A DNA stretch of 64,000 bases, from assembly GCF_013408245.1 (NCBI RefSeq), contig NZ_JACBYS010000001.1, positions 310,001 to 374,000 of the forward strand, written 5' to 3'. A program made the translations under genes and the position numbers. Every line of letters begins with the position of its first letter. The stretch's first letter is position 1. Under the pieces are notes generated by a model. It worked only from the letters and a program-made list of their open reading frames with translations. It ran no database searches and was not told the DNA's origin. Source of the stretch: Duganella sp. 1224. GTDB lineage: Bacteria; Pseudomonadota; Gammaproteobacteria; Burkholderiales; Burkholderiaceae_D. Below, piece after piece: positions 30,661 through 41,395 of this stretch.

Positions 30661-31374
30661 ATGACGACCATTCTTGATTTCGACGTGCCGTTCGACGGCC
30701 ATGTGCTGAAGGCCGACCACTATGTCGGCAGCGACAGCAACCGCATCCTCTACCTGCACGGCGCCGGCAACAGCACCCGGCACAGCCATCGCCTGCTGCG
30801 CAGCGCGCTGCAGCGGCGCGGCCTGGGCAGCGTGTGCTTTGACGCCATCGGCCATGGCGAGACGGGCGGCACGTTCGCGCTGTCGTCGGTGGCCAGCCGC
30901 ACGCGGCAGGCGCAGGCGGTGCTGGCGGCATCCGCCCTGACGCAGCCGCTGGTGGTGTTTGGCAGCAGCATGGGCGCCTACAACGCCATCCGCCTGACCG
31001 AACAGCACCATATCGACGGGCTGGTGCTGATCGTGCCGGGCGTGTACACGCCGCCTGCCTACGAGGTGCCGTTCGGGCCGGATTTCTCGGCCGTGATCCG
31101 CCGCGAGCGCAGCTGGGCGGACAGCGACGCCTGGGACATCCTGTCGCGCTTCGAGGGCCGGCTGCTGGTCCTGCACGCCGAGCACGACGCCACCATCCCG
31201 CTGGAGATCTCCGAACGGCTGTACGGCGCGGCCACGCGCGCCCGCTCGCGCCAGTTGTACGTGGTGCCCGGCGCCGAGCACAACCGTCTGTGGGCGTTGC
31301 TGGCCGAAACGCCGGCCGACTTCGAGGCGGCGTTGGCCATGGTGGTGGGAGTGATCGATGGCGGAAGGCAGTAG
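30661..31374 (+). CDS. Alpha/beta hydrolase (serine aminopeptidase S33-like)
   Basis: A 237-residue cytoplasmic hydrolase. The oxyanion segment YLHGAGNSTR (31-40), nucleophile S103 in GSSMGAYN, D176 in HAEHDATIP and H207 in GAEHNRLW form the expected triad. No signal peptide. Substrate unknown. Its last codons and stop (31359-31374) lie over the 3' end of the convergent tRNA-Sec gene, a real overlap of a protein and an RNA gene on opposite strands. Confidence 0.85.
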   Translation: MTTILDFDVPFDGHVLKADHYVGSDSNRILYLHGAGNSTRHSHRLLRSALQRRGLGSVCFDAIGHGETGGTFALSSVASRTRQAQAVLAASALTQPLVVFGSSMGAYNAIRLTEQHHIDGLVLIVPGVYTPPAYEVPFGPDFSAVIRRERSWADSDAWDILSRFEGRLLVLHAEHDATIPLEISERLYGAATRARSRQLYVVPGAEHNRLWALLAETPADFEAALAMVVGVIDGGRQ

Positions 31375-31454
31375 GAGTCGAACTTACGAGGGAGCGGCTG
31401 ACGCCCCCCACCGGGTTTGAAGCCCGGCCCCATCACCGGATGAGTATGCCTTCC
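31359..31454 (-). tRNA. selC: tRNA-Sec (UCA), selC
   Basis: A 96-base gene ending in an encoded CCA (complement of 31359-31361). The acceptor stem GGAAGGCA pairs with TGCCTTCC-side bases, with discriminator G at 31362; the elongated D stem (CTCATCCGGTGATGGGG region), anticodon loop CTTCAAA with anticodon TCA, long variable arm (GGGGGGCGTCAGCCGCTCCC) and T-loop GTTCGACTCC match bacterial tRNA-Sec. It lies 8 bp after selB on the same strand, so it is likely the last member of the fdh-sel transcript. It serves the TGA codon in the fdnG gene upstream. Confidence 0.95.
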
Positions 31455-31462
31455 GTGGTGCT

Positions 31463-33361
31463 TTAACTGTGATACGACCACACGGTGTTCGGTCGTATCA
31501 GGTGGATGTTGCCAACCCGGCGAGTATAGCCGACCCGGTCAAAGAACTCCAAGATCTGAATCGCGCGCTTGCGTCCCAGGCCGGTGGCGTCGCGGAACGA
31601 CGCCGCCTGCACCTCGGGCAGCGTGGCCACCAGCCGCGCCAGTTCGTCCAGCCGCTGAGGATGATAGAACAGGTCCTTCACCACCTGGCTCAGTTCCCCG
31701 GTCTTGGACAGCTTGAGCAGCAGGCGCCGCACCTCGGCCTCCGGCATATGGTGCTCGCGCATCAGCTCGCGGACCCAGGGCGGATCGAAGCCGCCGGCCA
31801 GCAGCGACGCCAGCAGCGGCGCCACCGCCGCCTGTTCCGCCGCGCTCAGCTCCACGCTGTGCTCGGGCAGGTGCAGGCTGCGGCCGCGCTGGCGGATCGC
31901 GCCGCTGGCCAGCAGCGTGTCCACCAGCCGGCTCCACAAGCGGTCTTCCATGTCCGGCGACACGATGCGCTTCAGGCGCCACAGCTCCGGCCCGGCATCG
32001 TCCGGCGCGCGCGCGTGGAATTCGGCCAGCGCGGCCAGGATGCGCGCTTGCAGCGCCCGCACCTCGGCCGCCGCGATCAGCAGCTTGTCGCCGCCTTGCA
32101 GGCCGACCTCCTCGGTGCCCGGCGGCGCGCTGATCCGGTCCGCCGGCAGTTGCGACAGGCGCACCAGCGTCGACACGCGCAGGCCCAGCGGACCGCGCGC
32201 CAGCAGCGCGCCGATGTCGCCATTGGCGATGTAATCGGCCAGCGCGTCCAGCCACGCCAGCCGCGCCGGGCTGCGCCGCTTGCGCGCCGGCCCGAATGGA
32301 TCGAGCACCATGCCGCCGCCGATGGTGGCGGTGGCTTGGGCGTTGCGGATCACGAAGCGGTCGCCCGGCACGGCGTGCACCGGCGCGTCCAGCACCAGCT
32401 GCACGCGGCCGCTGCGGCCGGGCGCCAGCACCTCGTCATCCAGCAGCACCACGTTGGCGGTGTGGTGCGCGGCGCCCAGGTGCACGTGCACCGGCGACCA
32501 TGGCTTGAGCGTCAGGCCGCAGTCCGGCGTCAGCGTCAGGTGCACGTCCACGCGCTCGGAGCAGGCGGCCAGTTGCGGCGCCACGATCCAGGTCCCGCGC
32601 GCGATGTCGTCCTTGCCGACGCCGCTCAGGTTCAGGGCCAGGCGCTGCCCCGCGCGGCCGAGGTCGGACGCGCGGTTCTGCGCGTGAATGCTGCGCACGC
32701 GCGCCTCCTGTCCGCCGGGCGCCAGTTGCAAGGTGTCGCCCACGCGCACCGAGCCCGCCAGCGCGGTGCCGGTGACGATGGTGCCCTGGCCGGACAGCGT
32801 GAACACGCGGTCCACGCCCAGGCGGAACAGGCGCCGCTCGTCGTTGGCCGGCAGCGTGGCGGCGATCTGCGCCAGGTGGTGCAGCAGCGCGCGCACGCCG
32901 GCGTCGCCTTCGACGGTGGCGTTGGTGCGGAAAATCCGCGCGCCGGCGAAATCGGTGGGCGCGAGCAGGGCGTTGATCTCGCTTTCCAGTTGCTCCAGCC
33001 GGTCGGGGTCGGCGCGGTCGATCTTGGTCATGGCCACCGCGCCGCGCTTCACGCCCAGCAGGCGCAGGATGGCGAGGTGCTCCAGCGTTTGCGGCATGAT
33101 GCCGTCGTCGGCCGCGATCACCAGCAGCGCGGCGTCGATGCCGGTCACGCCGGCCGCCATGGTGCGGATGAATTTCTCGTGGCCCGGCACGTCGATCACG
33201 CCGAGGATGTCGCCGCCTTCCAGCGGCGCGTAGGCGTAGCCCAGCTCAATCGAGATGCCGCGCGCTTTTTCTTCCTTGAGGCGATCGGTGTCGACGCCGG
33301 TGAGGGCGCGCGTCAGCGTGGTCTTGCCGTGGTCGATGTGTCCTGCGGTGCCGACGATCAT
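31463..33361 (-). CDS. selB: Selenocysteine-specific translation elongation factor SelB
   Basis: A 632-residue GTPase that brings Sec-tRNA to the ribosome at UGA codons followed by a SECIS hairpin. The N-terminus [20 protein letters not shown] is the G1 loop, with DVPGHEKFI (G3) and MTKIDR (G4), then EF-Tu-like domains 2 and 3, and a C-terminal third of winged-helix domains that bind SECIS RNA (ending [22 protein letters not shown]). ATG 33361 overlaps the selA stop (ATGA). Upstream in-frame sequence lies within selA and is not used. Confidence 0.96.
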   Translation of the reverse strand: MIVGTAGHIDHGKTTLTRALTGVDTDRLKEEKARGISIELGYAYAPLEGGDILGVIDVPGHEKFIRTMAAGVTGIDAALLVIAADDGIMPQTLEHLAILRLLGVKRGAVAMTKIDRADPDRLEQLESEINALLAPTDFAGARIFRTNATVEGDAGVRALLHHLAQIAATLPANDERRLFRLGVDRVFTLSGQGTIVTGTALAGSVRVGDTLQLAPGGQEARVRSIHAQNRASDLGRAGQRLALNLSGVGKDDIARGTWIVAPQLAACSERVDVHLTLTPDCGLTLKPWSPVHVHLGAAHHTANVVLLDDEVLAPGRSGRVQLVLDAPVHAVPGDRFVIRNAQATATIGGGMVLDPFGPARKRRSPARLAWLDALADYIANGDIGALLARGPLGLRVSTLVRLSQLPADRISAPPGTEEVGLQGGDKLLIAAAEVRALQARILAALAEFHARAPDDAGPELWRLKRIVSPDMEDRLWSRLVDTLLASGAIRQRGRSLHLPEHSVELSAAEQAAVAPLLASLLAGGFDPPWVRELMREHHMPEAEVRRLLLKLSKTGELSQVVKDLFYHPQRLDELARLVATLPEVQAASFRDATGLGRKRAIQILEFFDRVGYTRRVGNIHLIRPNTVWSYHS

Positions 33362-34869
33362 GCTGCCAGCAGCCCCAGTTGTTCGATGAAACGCTGCTGC
33401 TGATAGTCCTGCAGGCAGCGCAGATCGAGCCACAGCGCGTCCTGCGCCACGCGGCCGATCACCGGCAGCGGCAGGGCGCGCAGCCGCTGTTCCAGCACGC
33501 CCAGCGCGTTGCTGACGCGGCCCGTGGCGGCCGGGCGGATCACCAGGCCGTGACTTGGCAACTGGTCCACCGGCAAGGCGCCGCTGCCGATCTGGCTGAA
33601 CATCGCCTCGTCGGTCACCTCGTAGCCGGCGCCCAGCGCGGCCTGCAACTGCGGCAGGATGGCCTGCGCCTGCGCGCGCATGTCGGCGGCGGGGCGGGTC
33701 AGCAGCTTGAGGGTGGTCAGGCGTTCCGGCAGCAGGTCCGGGGCGCGGTACAGCGCCAGTACCGGCTCCAGCGCGGCCAGCGTCAGTTTGCCGACGCGCA
33801 GCGCGCGCTTCAGCGGATTCTTTTTGATTTGCGCGATCAGGTCCTTGCGGCCAACGATGATGCCGCACTGCGGGCCGCCCAGCAGCTTGTCGCCGCTGAA
33901 GGTCACCAGGTCGGCGCCGCCCTCGATGGTTTCGCGCACCGTGGTTTCGTGCGGCAGGCCATACTGTTCAAGATCCACCAGCGTGCCGCTGCCCAGGTCC
34001 ACCGCCAGCGGAATATTGTGCTTCTTCGACAGCGGCGCCAGTTCCTCCAGCTCGATGCTCTTGGTGAAGCCGGTGATGGCGTAATTGCTGGTGTGGACCT
34101 TCATCATCAGCGCGGTGTTCGGGCCGGCCGCTTCGTCGTAGTCCTTCAGGTGGGTGCGGTTGGTGGCGCCCACTTCGCGCAGCACGGCGCCGGCGCGCGT
34201 CATCACGTCCGGAATGCGGAAGGCGCCGCCGATTTCCACCAGCTCGCCGCGCGAGACGATGACCTCTTTGCCCAGGGCCACGGTGTTCAGCATCAGCAGC
34301 ACGGCGGCGGCGTTGTTGTTGACGATGGTGGCCGCTTCGGCGCCGGTCAGTTCCAGCAGCAGTTCTTCGATCAGGTTGTCGCGGTCACCGCGCTTGCCGG
34401 TGTCGATGTCCCATTCCAGGTTCATCGGCCAGCGCATCGCGTCCACCACCGCCTGCACGGCGGCGTCGGGCAGCAGGGCGCGGCCCAGGTTGGTGTGCAG
34501 CACGGTGCCGGTCAGGTTGAACACGGGCCGCAGCGGCGAGGTGTTTTGTTCCTCCAGCCGCGCCGCCAGCATCGCTAGCAGCGACGGGATGCTGGTGTCC
34601 GGCGCGCCCGCCGTCGCCACCGCCACCGCCGTGTCGCCGCCTTCGCGCGCGGCCAGCAGCATGGCGCGCAGTTCGGCCAGCAGCGCGCGCGCCGCTTCCA
34701 GCGTCTGCACGCGGCCATAGGCGGCGATCAGCGGCTCGCAGCCGGCGTCGGACAGGACCAGGTGGACGGCCGGCAGGCGGATGGCGCCGGCGGGCGCGCC
34801 GCTGGCCGCCACGGCGCCACGCAGCGTGGTGTCGGCCTTGCTCCCGTCGCGGGCGGAGTGCTCGCTCAT
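33358..34869 (-). CDS. selA: L-seryl-tRNA(Sec) selenium transferase
   Basis: A 503-residue PLP enzyme that converts Ser-tRNA-Sec to Sec-tRNA-Sec using selenophosphate. The core segments [49 protein letters not shown] and [17 protein letters not shown] are typical; K328 is the Schiff-base lysine. The N-terminus is longer than in E. coli SelA (463) by a low-complexity extension. Its start overlaps the fdhE stop by 4 bp and its stop overlaps the selB start, so fdhE-selA-selB are translationally coupled. Confidence 0.96.
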   Translation of the reverse strand: MSEHSARDGSKADTTLRGAVAASGAPAGAIRLPAVHLVLSDAGCEPLIAAYGRVQTLEAARALLAELRAMLLAAREGGDTAVAVATAGAPDTSIPSLLAMLAARLEEQNTSPLRPVFNLTGTVLHTNLGRALLPDAAVQAVVDAMRWPMNLEWDIDTGKRGDRDNLIEELLLELTGAEAATIVNNNAAAVLLMLNTVALGKEVIVSRGELVEIGGAFRIPDVMTRAGAVLREVGATNRTHLKDYDEAAGPNTALMMKVHTSNYAITGFTKSIELEELAPLSKKHNIPLAVDLGSGTLVDLEQYGLPHETTVRETIEGGADLVTFSGDKLLGGPQCGIIVGRKDLIAQIKKNPLKRALRVGKLTLAALEPVLALYRAPDLLPERLTTLKLLTRPAADMRAQAQAILPQLQAALGAGYEVTDEAMFSQIGSGALPVDQLPSHGLVIRPAATGRVSNALGVLEQRLRALPLPVIGRVAQDALWLDLRCLQDYQQQRFIEQLGLLAA

Positions 34870-35873
34870 TCGGCGTTAAACCACAGCAGGGGATTGCCGC
34901 TGGCGCGCGAATAACCGGCTTCGCCGACCAGCAGGTCCAGCGCCAGGCTGGCCAGATCGTCCGCCAGCGGCTCGACGTGGTAGTCGTGCTCCTGGTTGAA
35001 GATCTTGCGGTAGGTGTGGCACTCGTCACAGGTCTCGGCGCGCGCGACCCGGCTTGGGTCGTTGGCCTTGTTGACCGGCTCCTGCGGATCGGCCGCTTCC
35101 TGCGCGCCTTCCGCCTCGATGCTCTGGTACGAGATCTTGGCGGTGCTCTCGCAGGTGGTGCACTTCACGCGCACCATGTGCCATTCGCTGGAGCAGCAAG
35201 CGCATTGCAGGTAGCGGTAGCCTTGCGACTGGCCGCCGATGCGGATCACGCTGGCCACCGGATGGGCGCCGCACACCGGGCACAGGGTGTTGGTCACCAG
35301 CGGCTGCACGCGCTTGGCGTCCAGCTGGCTGGCGCGCATGGTCCACATGGCTTGCAGGGCCGCGGCCACGAACGGCGCGTGCAGCGGATGCACGCCCTCG
35401 GTCAGCTCGGCCAGCACGGCGTCGGCGCAGCCTTCCAGCTGGGCGCTGTCCAGCGCGCGCAGTTCGGCCAGCACGGTGGCAAGCTGCGGCTGGCTGGCCG
35501 CCAGCCCATCCAGATGATCGAGGATGGCGTCGAACACGCGGCGCCAGGTGGCCGGGCGCTGGCCGCTGACCGGCAGCGGCGGCATGTGGTGGTCGATCGC
35601 CAGGTCGATGCTGGCGGCATCCGGCAGGGCGAAGGTGTCGGCCGGCAGCGTGCGGATCACGGCCGCCTGGGCGTCCACCAGCGCCGCCATCATCAGCAGA
35701 TAGCCCTGCATGGTATCGCCGACCGGGATACCCTTGATTTGATTATCCGCCAACTGGCGCAGGCGCGCGGCGCGCGCAGCGAACAGGCTGCGTGCTTCGG
35801 GGAGCAGCAGGCGCGGAATGGCGGTGTGGTCGAGCGACTCGATTTCGCCCGGTTCAAGCAAACGTTGTACCAA
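34866..35873 (-). CDS. fdhE: Formate dehydrogenase accessory protein FdhE
   Basis: A 335-residue cytoplasmic protein needed to mature respiratory formate dehydrogenases. The N-terminal helical part has LADNQIKGIP and HPLHAPFVAAALQ, and the C-terminal rubredoxin-like region has four CxxC-type pairs: CPVCGAHP, CACCSSEW, CTTCES and CDECHTY, which bind iron. It follows the second formate dehydrogenase operon after 75 bp and precedes selA with a 4-bp overlap. The context ties Sec synthesis directly to formate dehydrogenase production. Confidence 0.95.
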   Translation of the reverse strand: MVQRLLEPGEIESLDHTAIPRLLLPEARSLFAARAARLRQLADNQIKGIPVGDTMQGYLLMMAALVDAQAAVIRTLPADTFALPDAASIDLAIDHHMPPLPVSGQRPATWRRVFDAILDHLDGLAASQPQLATVLAELRALDSAQLEGCADAVLAELTEGVHPLHAPFVAAALQAMWTMRASQLDAKRVQPLVTNTLCPVCGAHPVASVIRIGGQSQGYRYLQCACCSSEWHMVRVKCTTCESTAKISYQSIEAEGAQEAADPQEPVNKANDPSRVARAETCDECHTYRKIFNQEHDYHVEPLADDLASLALDLLVGEAGYSRASGNPLLWFNAE

Positions 35874-35948
35874 AAATATCTCCTTTGCCGGTGGCGGAGG
35901 GCTGCCGGCTCAAGCGACATTTTAATCGCAAATCGGCGGCCCCGCAGC

Positions 35949-36602
35949 TTAGTCGCGGGTTTTGCGGACCACTTCCTCAAACCAGCGCGGATGGTGCTTG
36001 CGCGCCCACCCGAAGGTGACCGTGCCGCGCACCATGGCGCCGATCGAGCCCTTGACCCACAGGGCCGCGTAAATGTGGACGATGATCGAACAAATGATGC
36101 CAAAAGCGCACACCGCGTGCAACAGCGCGGCCGCCCGGATCACAGGAATCGGGAAGTAGAACGCGAAGTAGGCGCGCCAGATCACGATGCCGGACAACAG
36201 CAGCCCGCACATGAAGGCGATCAGCGCGTAGAACAGCAGCTTCTGGCCGGCGTTGTACATGCCGATCTTCGGCAGCCTGTCTTCGCGGTTGTTGAGCACA
36301 TCGCCGATCTGGCGCAGCCACTGCCTGTCGGCGTTGTCGATATGGTTATGATGCCAAAAACGCAGCACCAGCACGCAAAAGGACACGAACATGGTCACGC
36401 CCAGGAAGGGATGCAGAATCCGCGTCCACTGGCCGCCGCCGAGGAACATGTACAGCCACGACATCGCCGGATGGAACATGGCGAGGCCGGATACCGCCAG
36501 CAGGATGAAGCAGATGGCCGTGATCCAGTGGTTGCTGCGCTCATTCGGCGTGTAGCGCTGGATCAGCGGGTTGCCGTCTTTATCACGATGGTGTGCACTC
36601 AT
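35949..36602 (-). CDS. fdnI: Formate dehydrogenase gamma subunit (cytochrome b), copy linked to the Cys enzyme
   Basis: A 217-residue inner-membrane di-heme cytochrome b that anchors the enzyme and passes electrons to quinone. Four membrane helices are visible (about 27-47, 60-80, 119-139, 156-180), with heme-ligand histidines in [15 protein letters not shown] and [17 protein letters not shown] 36602 overlaps the beta subunit stop (ATGA) and has GGAGG upstream; earlier in-frame sequence belongs to the beta gene. I count 33 differences from the other copy (about 85% identical). Confidence 0.93.
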   Translation of the reverse strand: MSAHHRDKDGNPLIQRYTPNERSNHWITAICFILLAVSGLAMFHPAMSWLYMFLGGGQWTRILHPFLGVTMFVSFCVLVLRFWHHNHIDNADRQWLRQIGDVLNNREDRLPKIGMYNAGQKLLFYALIAFMCGLLLSGIVIWRAYFAFYFPIPVIRAAALLHAVCAFGIICSIIVHIYAALWVKGSIGAMVRGTVTFGWARKHHPRWFEEVVRKTRD

Positions 36603-37513
36603 TTCGACTCCTCCCGGATGCGTTGTGCCTCGGCCAGTGCTTCGGCTTCGTCGTCCTTCGATACTTCGTTCGGTCCTATGCGCGAGTAGTGGAAGAAGCC
36701 CGCCAGCGCGGTCAGGGCGATGCCGGCCAGGGCCAGCGGCTTGGTCAGCCCCTTCCACAGGCCGACGGTGGCGCTGATGCTCGGGTCCTGCTTCAGGCCG
36801 TGGTACAGCGACGGCTGGTCGGCGTGGTGCAGCACGTACATCACGTGGGTGCCGCCGACGCCGGCCGGGTCGTACAGGCCGGCGTGTTCGAAGCCGCGCG
36901 ATTTCAGGTCTTCGATGCGGTCCTCGGCGTGCGCCTTCATGTCTTCCTTGGTGCCGAAGTTGATGGCGCCGGTCGGACAGGTTTTCACGCAGGCCGGTTC
37001 CTGGCCCACCGCCACGCGGTCCGAGCACAGCGTGCACTTGTACGCGCGGCTGTCCTGCTTGGAGATGCGCGGCACGTCGAACGGGCAACCGGCGACGCAA
37101 TAGCCGCAGCCGATGCAGTTCTCCTGGTGGAAGTCGACGATGCCGTTGGTGTACTGGACGATGGCGCCGGGAGACGGGCAGGCTTTCAGGCAGCCCGGGT
37201 CCTCGCAGTGCATGCAGCCGTCCTTGCGGATCAGCCATTCGAGGTCGCCCTTGGGATTCTCGTATTCGGTAAAGCGCATCACGGTCCACGACTGCGGCGT
37301 CAGGTCGAGCGGATTGTCGTAGACGCCGGTGGTTTCGCCCACCTCGTCGCGCAGGTCGTTCCACTCCATGCAGGCGGTCTGGCAAGCCTTGCAGCCGATG
37401 CACTTGGAGACGTCGATCAGTTTGGCCACCGTGCCGGTGACCGGCGTGCGCGCCTGCGTCGGCGTCACCGTGGTGGCGGACAGGCGCTTGATATCGAGTG
37501 ATTGCATGGACAT
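36599..37513 (-). CDS. fdxH: Formate dehydrogenase beta subunit (4x[4Fe-4S]), copy linked to the Cys enzyme
   Basis: A 304-residue iron-sulfur subunit that wires the alpha active site to cytochrome b. Four cluster-binding motifs are visible: [40 protein letters not shown] and [12 protein letters not shown]...CVKTCP. A single C-terminal membrane helix (about 257-275, [15 protein letters not shown]) anchors it. It starts 2 bp after the alpha stop with GGAG upstream. It differs from the second copy at only 15 of 304 positions by my count, much less than the alpha and gamma pairs do. Confidence 0.95.
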   Translation of the reverse strand: MSMQSLDIKRLSATTVTPTQARTPVTGTVAKLIDVSKCIGCKACQTACMEWNDLRDEVGETTGVYDNPLDLTPQSWTVMRFTEYENPKGDLEWLIRKDGCMHCEDPGCLKACPSPGAIVQYTNGIVDFHQENCIGCGYCVAGCPFDVPRISKQDSRAYKCTLCSDRVAVGQEPACVKTCPTGAINFGTKEDMKAHAEDRIEDLKSRGFEHAGLYDPAGVGGTHVMYVLHHADQPSLYHGLKQDPSISATVGLWKGLTKPLALAGIALTALAGFFHYSRIGPNEVSKDDEAEALAEAQRIREESK

Positions 37514-37515
37514 GA

Positions 37516-40500
37516 TCAGGCCTTCTCCACTTTTACCAGGAACGATTTGTATTCCGGGGTTTGCGAATTGGCGTCGGCGGTCACCGGCGCCAGCGTGTTA
37601 ATCAGGTAGCCCGGCCGGGTCTGGCCGGTGAAGCCCCACGATGTCGGCAGGCCGACCGTGTGCACCGGCTTGCCTTCAATCGTCAGCACCTTGATCCGTT
37701 TGGTGACCACCGCCTTGGCGACGATGTGGCCGCGCTTGGACGACACCCGCACCCGGTCGCCGTGCGCCACGCCCACCTCCCTGGCCAGCGCCTCGCCGAT
37801 CTCCACAAACTGCTCCGGCTGGACGATGGCGTTGAGGCGCGCGTGCTTGGTCCAGAAGCCAAAGTGCTCGGTCAGGCGGTAGCTGGTGGCCACGTGCGGG
37901 AATTCGCTGGCCTTGCCGAGCCGCGCGCGGTCGTTGGGGAACACGCGCGCGCCCGGGTTGCTGGTCGCCAGCGGATTTTTCGGATGCAGCGGGTTGTAGC
38001 CGACCGGCGTCTCGAACGGCTCGTAGTGCTCGGGGAAGGGGCCTTCGACGTAGGCGTCGCGGGCGAAGAAACGCGCCACGCCCTCGGCCATCATGATGAA
38101 GGCGCCCATGCCGTTCTCCGGCGGTTCGTCCAGCTTGAAGTCCGGCGTGTCCATGCCGGTCCAGCTGCTGCCGTTCCAGCTGATCACCGGGCGTTTCGGG
38201 TCGAGCGGCTTGCCGTGCAGGTCGCACGAGGCGCGGTTGTACAGGATGCGGCGGTTGGCCGGCCAGGCCCACGCCCAGTTCAGCGTATTGCCGCTGCCGG
38301 TAGGATCGCTGTTGTCGCGGCGCGCCATCTGGTTGCCGGCCTGGGTCCAGGCCCCGCAGAAGATCCAGCAGCCGCTGGCGGTGCTGCCGTCGTCGCGCAG
38401 TTGCGCAAAGCTGGACAGTTGTTCGCCTTTTTTCAGCAGCGCCCTGGACGGGTCTTTCGGATCGGCGACGGTTTCCAGCACACTGCCGTTGTATTCGCGC
38501 GCCAGCTCCTCCGGCGTCGGCGAGGCCGGATCGGCGTACTTCCACGCCAGGTTGACGATCGGGTCGGCGTAGGCGCCGCCTTCGGCCTGGTACAAGGCCT
38601 TCATGCGCAGGTGCAGCTCGGCCATGATGTCGATGTCGCTGCGGCTCTGGTACGGCGCCTCCACGCCTTGCCAGTGCCATTGCAGCACGCGCGAGGACGA
38701 TACCAGCGAGCCGTTTTCCTCGGCGAAGCAGGTGGTCGGCAGGCGGAACACCTCGGTCTGGATGCTGCCCGGATCGACGTCGTTGAAGTCGCCGTGGTTC
38801 TTCCAGAACTCGGCCGTCTCCACGCTCAGCGGGTCCATCACCACCAGGAACTTCAGCTTGGACAGCGCCGCGCTGGTCTTGTTCTTGTCCGGCGCGGAAC
38901 CCAGCACGTTGAAGCCCTGGGCCAGATAGCCGTTCATCTGGCCGTTGTGCATCAGCTCAATCGCCTGCACCATGTCGTACATCTTGTCCGGTTTCGGCAG
39001 GTACTCGTAGGCCCAGTTGTTGTCCTTGGTGGCGGCGTCGCCCCACCAGCTTTTCATGAAGCTGACGTGGAATTTCGGGTAGTTGCTCCAGTAGCTTAGC
39101 TGATTCGGGCGCAGCGGCTTGAGCGTGCGCAGCGCCATGTACCTGGCGTAGTCCTGCTCGTCCTCGGCCGGCAGCGTCAGGTAGCCCGGCAGCATGGTCG
39201 ACAGCAGGCCCAGGTCGGTCAGGCCCTGGATGTTGGAGTGGCCGCGCAGCGCGTTCATGCCGCCGCCCGAGATGCCGATGTTCCCCAGCAGCAGTTGCAC
39301 CATGCAGGCACTGCGTATCGTCTGCGCGCCGTTCGAGTGGTGCGTCCAGCCCAGCGCGAACAGAATGGTGCCGGCGCGGCCCGGCTTGGCGGTGGAGGCC
39401 ATGGTGTCGGCCACCAGCAGGAATTTATCGCGCGGCACGCCGCACACGCGCTCCACCAGGTCCACCGTGTAGCGCGCGTAGTGCTTCTTCATCAGCTGGT
39501 ACACCGAGCGTGGGTGCTGCAGGGTCGGGTCGATTTTGGCGTAGCCGTCGGCGCCCATCTCGTAGTCCCAGCTAACCTTGCTGGTGTAACGGCCTTGGTC
39601 CTTGTCGTAGCCGGAATACAGGCCGTCCTCGAAGCTGAAGTCCTCGCGCACGATGAACGCCAGGTCGGTGTTGGCCTTGACGTAGTCGTGGTTGATCTGG
39701 TCGGTGGTCAGCAGGTGGTTGATCAGCGCGCCCATGAAGACGATGTCGGTGCCGGTGCGATTCTGCACGTAGTGGTCGGCCACCGAGGCGGTGCGGGTGA
39801 AGCGCGGGTCGACCACGATCAGCTTGGCCTTGTTGTGGGCCTTGGCCTCGACCACCCATTTGAAGCCGCACGGGTGGGCCTCGGCCGAGTTGCCGCCCAT
39901 GGACAGGATCACGTCGGCGTTGCGGATGTCGACCCAGTGGTTGGTCATGGCGCCGCGGCCAAAGGTCGGCTGCAGCGCCGCCACGGTCGGGCCGTGGCAC
40001 ACGCGCGCCTGGTTGTCGAAGGCCAGCATGCCCATGCTGCGCACCACCTTGTGGGTGAGGTAGCCGGCCTCGTTGCTGGCGGCGGAGGCGGCCAGCATGC
40101 CGGTGGTCAGCCAGCGGTTGACGATCTTGCCGTCGGCGGTCTTGTGGACGAAGTTGGCATCGCGGTCGGCCTTCATCAGCTTGGCGATGCGGGTCATGGC
40201 GTCGTCCCACGAGATGGTCTTCCATTCGCCGCTGCCGGGCGCGCGGTATGCCGGCTCCTTCAGGCGGTGCGGCGAGTGGATGAAATCGATCAGCGAGGCG
40301 CCTTTCGGGCACAGCGTGCCGCGGTTGACCGGGTGGTCCGGGTCGCCCTCGATGTGGATGATGCTGGCGACGGCATTCTTGGCGTGGTCGCCCAGGCCGT
40401 ACATCAGCAGGCCGCAGCCCACCGAGCAGTAAGGGCAGGTGTTGCGGGTTTCGGTGGTGCGGCTCAACTTGTACTGGCGGACTTCCGCCAGCGCGGTGGC

Positions 40501-40584
40501 CGGCATGAAGCCGAGTGCGGCGATGCTCGACGCGGCGACGGTCGCGCCGGTGACCCGCAGGAATTGGCGCCTGGACATGTGCAT
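37516..40584 (-). CDS. fdnG: Formate dehydrogenase-N alpha subunit, cysteine variant
   Basis: A 1022-residue periplasmic molybdo/tungsto-bis-MGD enzyme that oxidises formate to CO2. The twin-arginine signal is [12 protein letters not shown], exporting the folded protein with the beta subunit. One [4Fe-4S] site is CPYCSVGCG. At the metal-ligand position it has C196 (codon TGC, complement of 39997-39999) in [15 protein letters not shown], where the E. coli enzyme has Sec. The downstream bases no longer form the SECIS hairpin. First gene of its own alpha-beta-gamma set, directly downstream of the selenocysteine set. Confidence 0.95.
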   Translation of the reverse strand: MHMSRRQFLRVTGATVAASSIAALGFMPATALAEVRQYKLSRTTETRNTCPYCSVGCGLLMYGLGDHAKNAVASIIHIEGDPDHPVNRGTLCPKGASLIDFIHSPHRLKEPAYRAPGSGEWKTISWDDAMTRIAKLMKADRDANFVHKTADGKIVNRWLTTGMLAASAASNEAGYLTHKVVRSMGMLAFDNQARVCHGPTVAALQPTFGRGAMTNHWVDIRNADVILSMGGNSAEAHPCGFKWVVEAKAHNKAKLIVVDPRFTRTASVADHYVQNRTGTDIVFMGALINHLLTTDQINHDYVKANTDLAFIVREDFSFEDGLYSGYDKDQGRYTSKVSWDYEMGADGYAKIDPTLQHPRSVYQLMKKHYARYTVDLVERVCGVPRDKFLLVADTMASTAKPGRAGTILFALGWTHHSNGAQTIRSACMVQLLLGNIGISGGGMNALRGHSNIQGLTDLGLLSTMLPGYLTLPAEDEQDYARYMALRTLKPLRPNQLSYWSNYPKFHVSFMKSWWGDAATKDNNWAYEYLPKPDKMYDMVQAIELMHNGQMNGYLAQGFNVLGSAPDKNKTSAALSKLKFLVVMDPLSVETAEFWKNHGDFNDVDPGSIQTEVFRLPTTCFAEENGSLVSSSRVLQWHWQGVEAPYQSRSDIDIMAELHLRMKALYQAEGGAYADPIVNLAWKYADPASPTPEELAREYNGSVLETVADPKDPSRALLKKGEQLSSFAQLRDDGSTASGCWIFCGAWTQAGNQMARRDNSDPTGSGNTLNWAWAWPANRRILYNRASCDLHGKPLDPKRPVISWNGSSWTGMDTPDFKLDEPPENGMGAFIMMAEGVARFFARDAYVEGPFPEHYEPFETPVGYNPLHPKNPLATSNPGARVFPNDRARLGKASEFPHVATSYRLTEHFGFWTKHARLNAIVQPEQFVEIGEALAREVGVAHGDRVRVSSKRGHIVAKAVVTKRIKVLTIEGKPVHTVGLPTSWGFTGQTRPGYLINTLAPVTADANSQTPEYKSFLVKVEKA

Positions 40585-40706
40585 GGGTGGCCTCTATCGC
40601 GTGATGATGATGTGCGGAGGCTACGCCGGCGCGTCGGCGGCGACTATGTACCGAAAGTATAGTGGGAAATCAGGGAGGGAAAACGACTGAACTTTAGAGA
40701 GGGGAA

Positions 40707-40731
40707 ACGGCGCGCCTTTTGGACGCGCCGT
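40707..40731 (-). terminator. Candidate terminator/attenuator hairpin between the two formate dehydrogenase operons
   Basis: An 8-bp GC-rich perfect stem (ACGGCGCG / CGCGCCGT) with a 9-base loop, 11 bases past the stop of the upstream gamma gene. On the minus strand it is followed by TTTCCCC, a weak T-tract. It may end or reduce readthrough from the Sec operon into the Cys operon. The remaining 120 bp to the next start should hold any separate promoter for the Cys operon. Confidence 0.5.
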
Positions 40732-40741
40732 GATACTAGTT

Positions 40742-41395
40742 TCAGTGACGGGACTTGCGGATCACTTCTTCAAACCAGCGCGGATGGTGCTTGCGCGCCC
40801 AGCCATAGGTGACGGTGCCGCGCACCATGGCGCCGATCGAGCCCTTGACCCACAGCGCCGCGTAGATGTGCACGATGATCGACATGATCAGCACCGTGGC
40901 GCAGAACGCGTGCAGCAGCGCCGCCGCGCGGATCACCGGAATCGGGAAGTAGAACGCGAAGTACGCGCGCCAGATCACGATGCCCGACAACAGCAGACCG
41001 ATCATGCAGGCAATCAGCACGAAGAACAGGATCTTCTGGCCGGCGTTGTACATGCCGATCTTCGGAAGCTTGTCTTCGCGGTTGTTGAGCACATCGTCCA
41101 TCTGTTGCATCCACTGCTTGTCGGCGGCGTCGATGTGGTTGTGGTGCCAGAACCGCAGCACCAGCACGGCGAACGAGACGAACATCACCAGCCCGATGAA
41201 CGGGTGCAGGATGCGCGTCCACTGGCCGCCGCCAAGGAACACCGCCATCCACGACGTCGCCGGATGGAACATGGCGAGGCCGGAGACAGCCAGCAGAATG
41301 AAGCAGATGGCCGTGATCCAGTGGTTGCTGCGCTCATTTTTGGTGTAGCGCTGGATCAGCGGGTTGCCGTCCTTGTCGCGGTTGGAGTTGCTCAT
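40742..41395 (-). CDS. fdnI: Formate dehydrogenase gamma subunit (cytochrome b), copy linked to the Sec enzyme
   Basis: A 217-residue di-heme cytochrome b, paralog of the gene at 35949-36602, with the same membrane-helix layout and histidine motifs ([28 protein letters not shown]). Most substitutions are in the membrane helices (for example [11 protein letters not shown] and [12 protein letters not shown]). It overlaps the beta subunit stop by 4 bp (ATGA). It is the last gene of the Sec set. Confidence 0.93.
   Translation of the reverse strand: MSNSNRDKDGNPLIQRYTKNERSNHWITAICFILLAVSGLAMFHPATSWMAVFLGGGQWTRILHPFIGLVMFVSFAVLVLRFWHHNHIDAADKQWMQQMDDVLNNREDKLPKIGMYNAGQKILFFVLIACMIGLLLSGIVIWRAYFAFYFPIPVIRAAALLHAFCATVLIMSIIVHIYAALWVKGSIGAMVRGTVTYGWARKHHPRWFEEVIRKSRH

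Noticed and set aside
33362..33868. N-terminal extension of selB in the same frame
   Set aside because: It lies entirely inside selA in another frame. The true SelB N-terminus ([15 protein letters not shown]) starts at 33361.
36603..37403. N-terminal extension of the formate dehydrogenase gamma gene
   Set aside because: It overlaps the beta gene in another frame. The cytochrome b homology starts at 36602 behind a good ribosome site.
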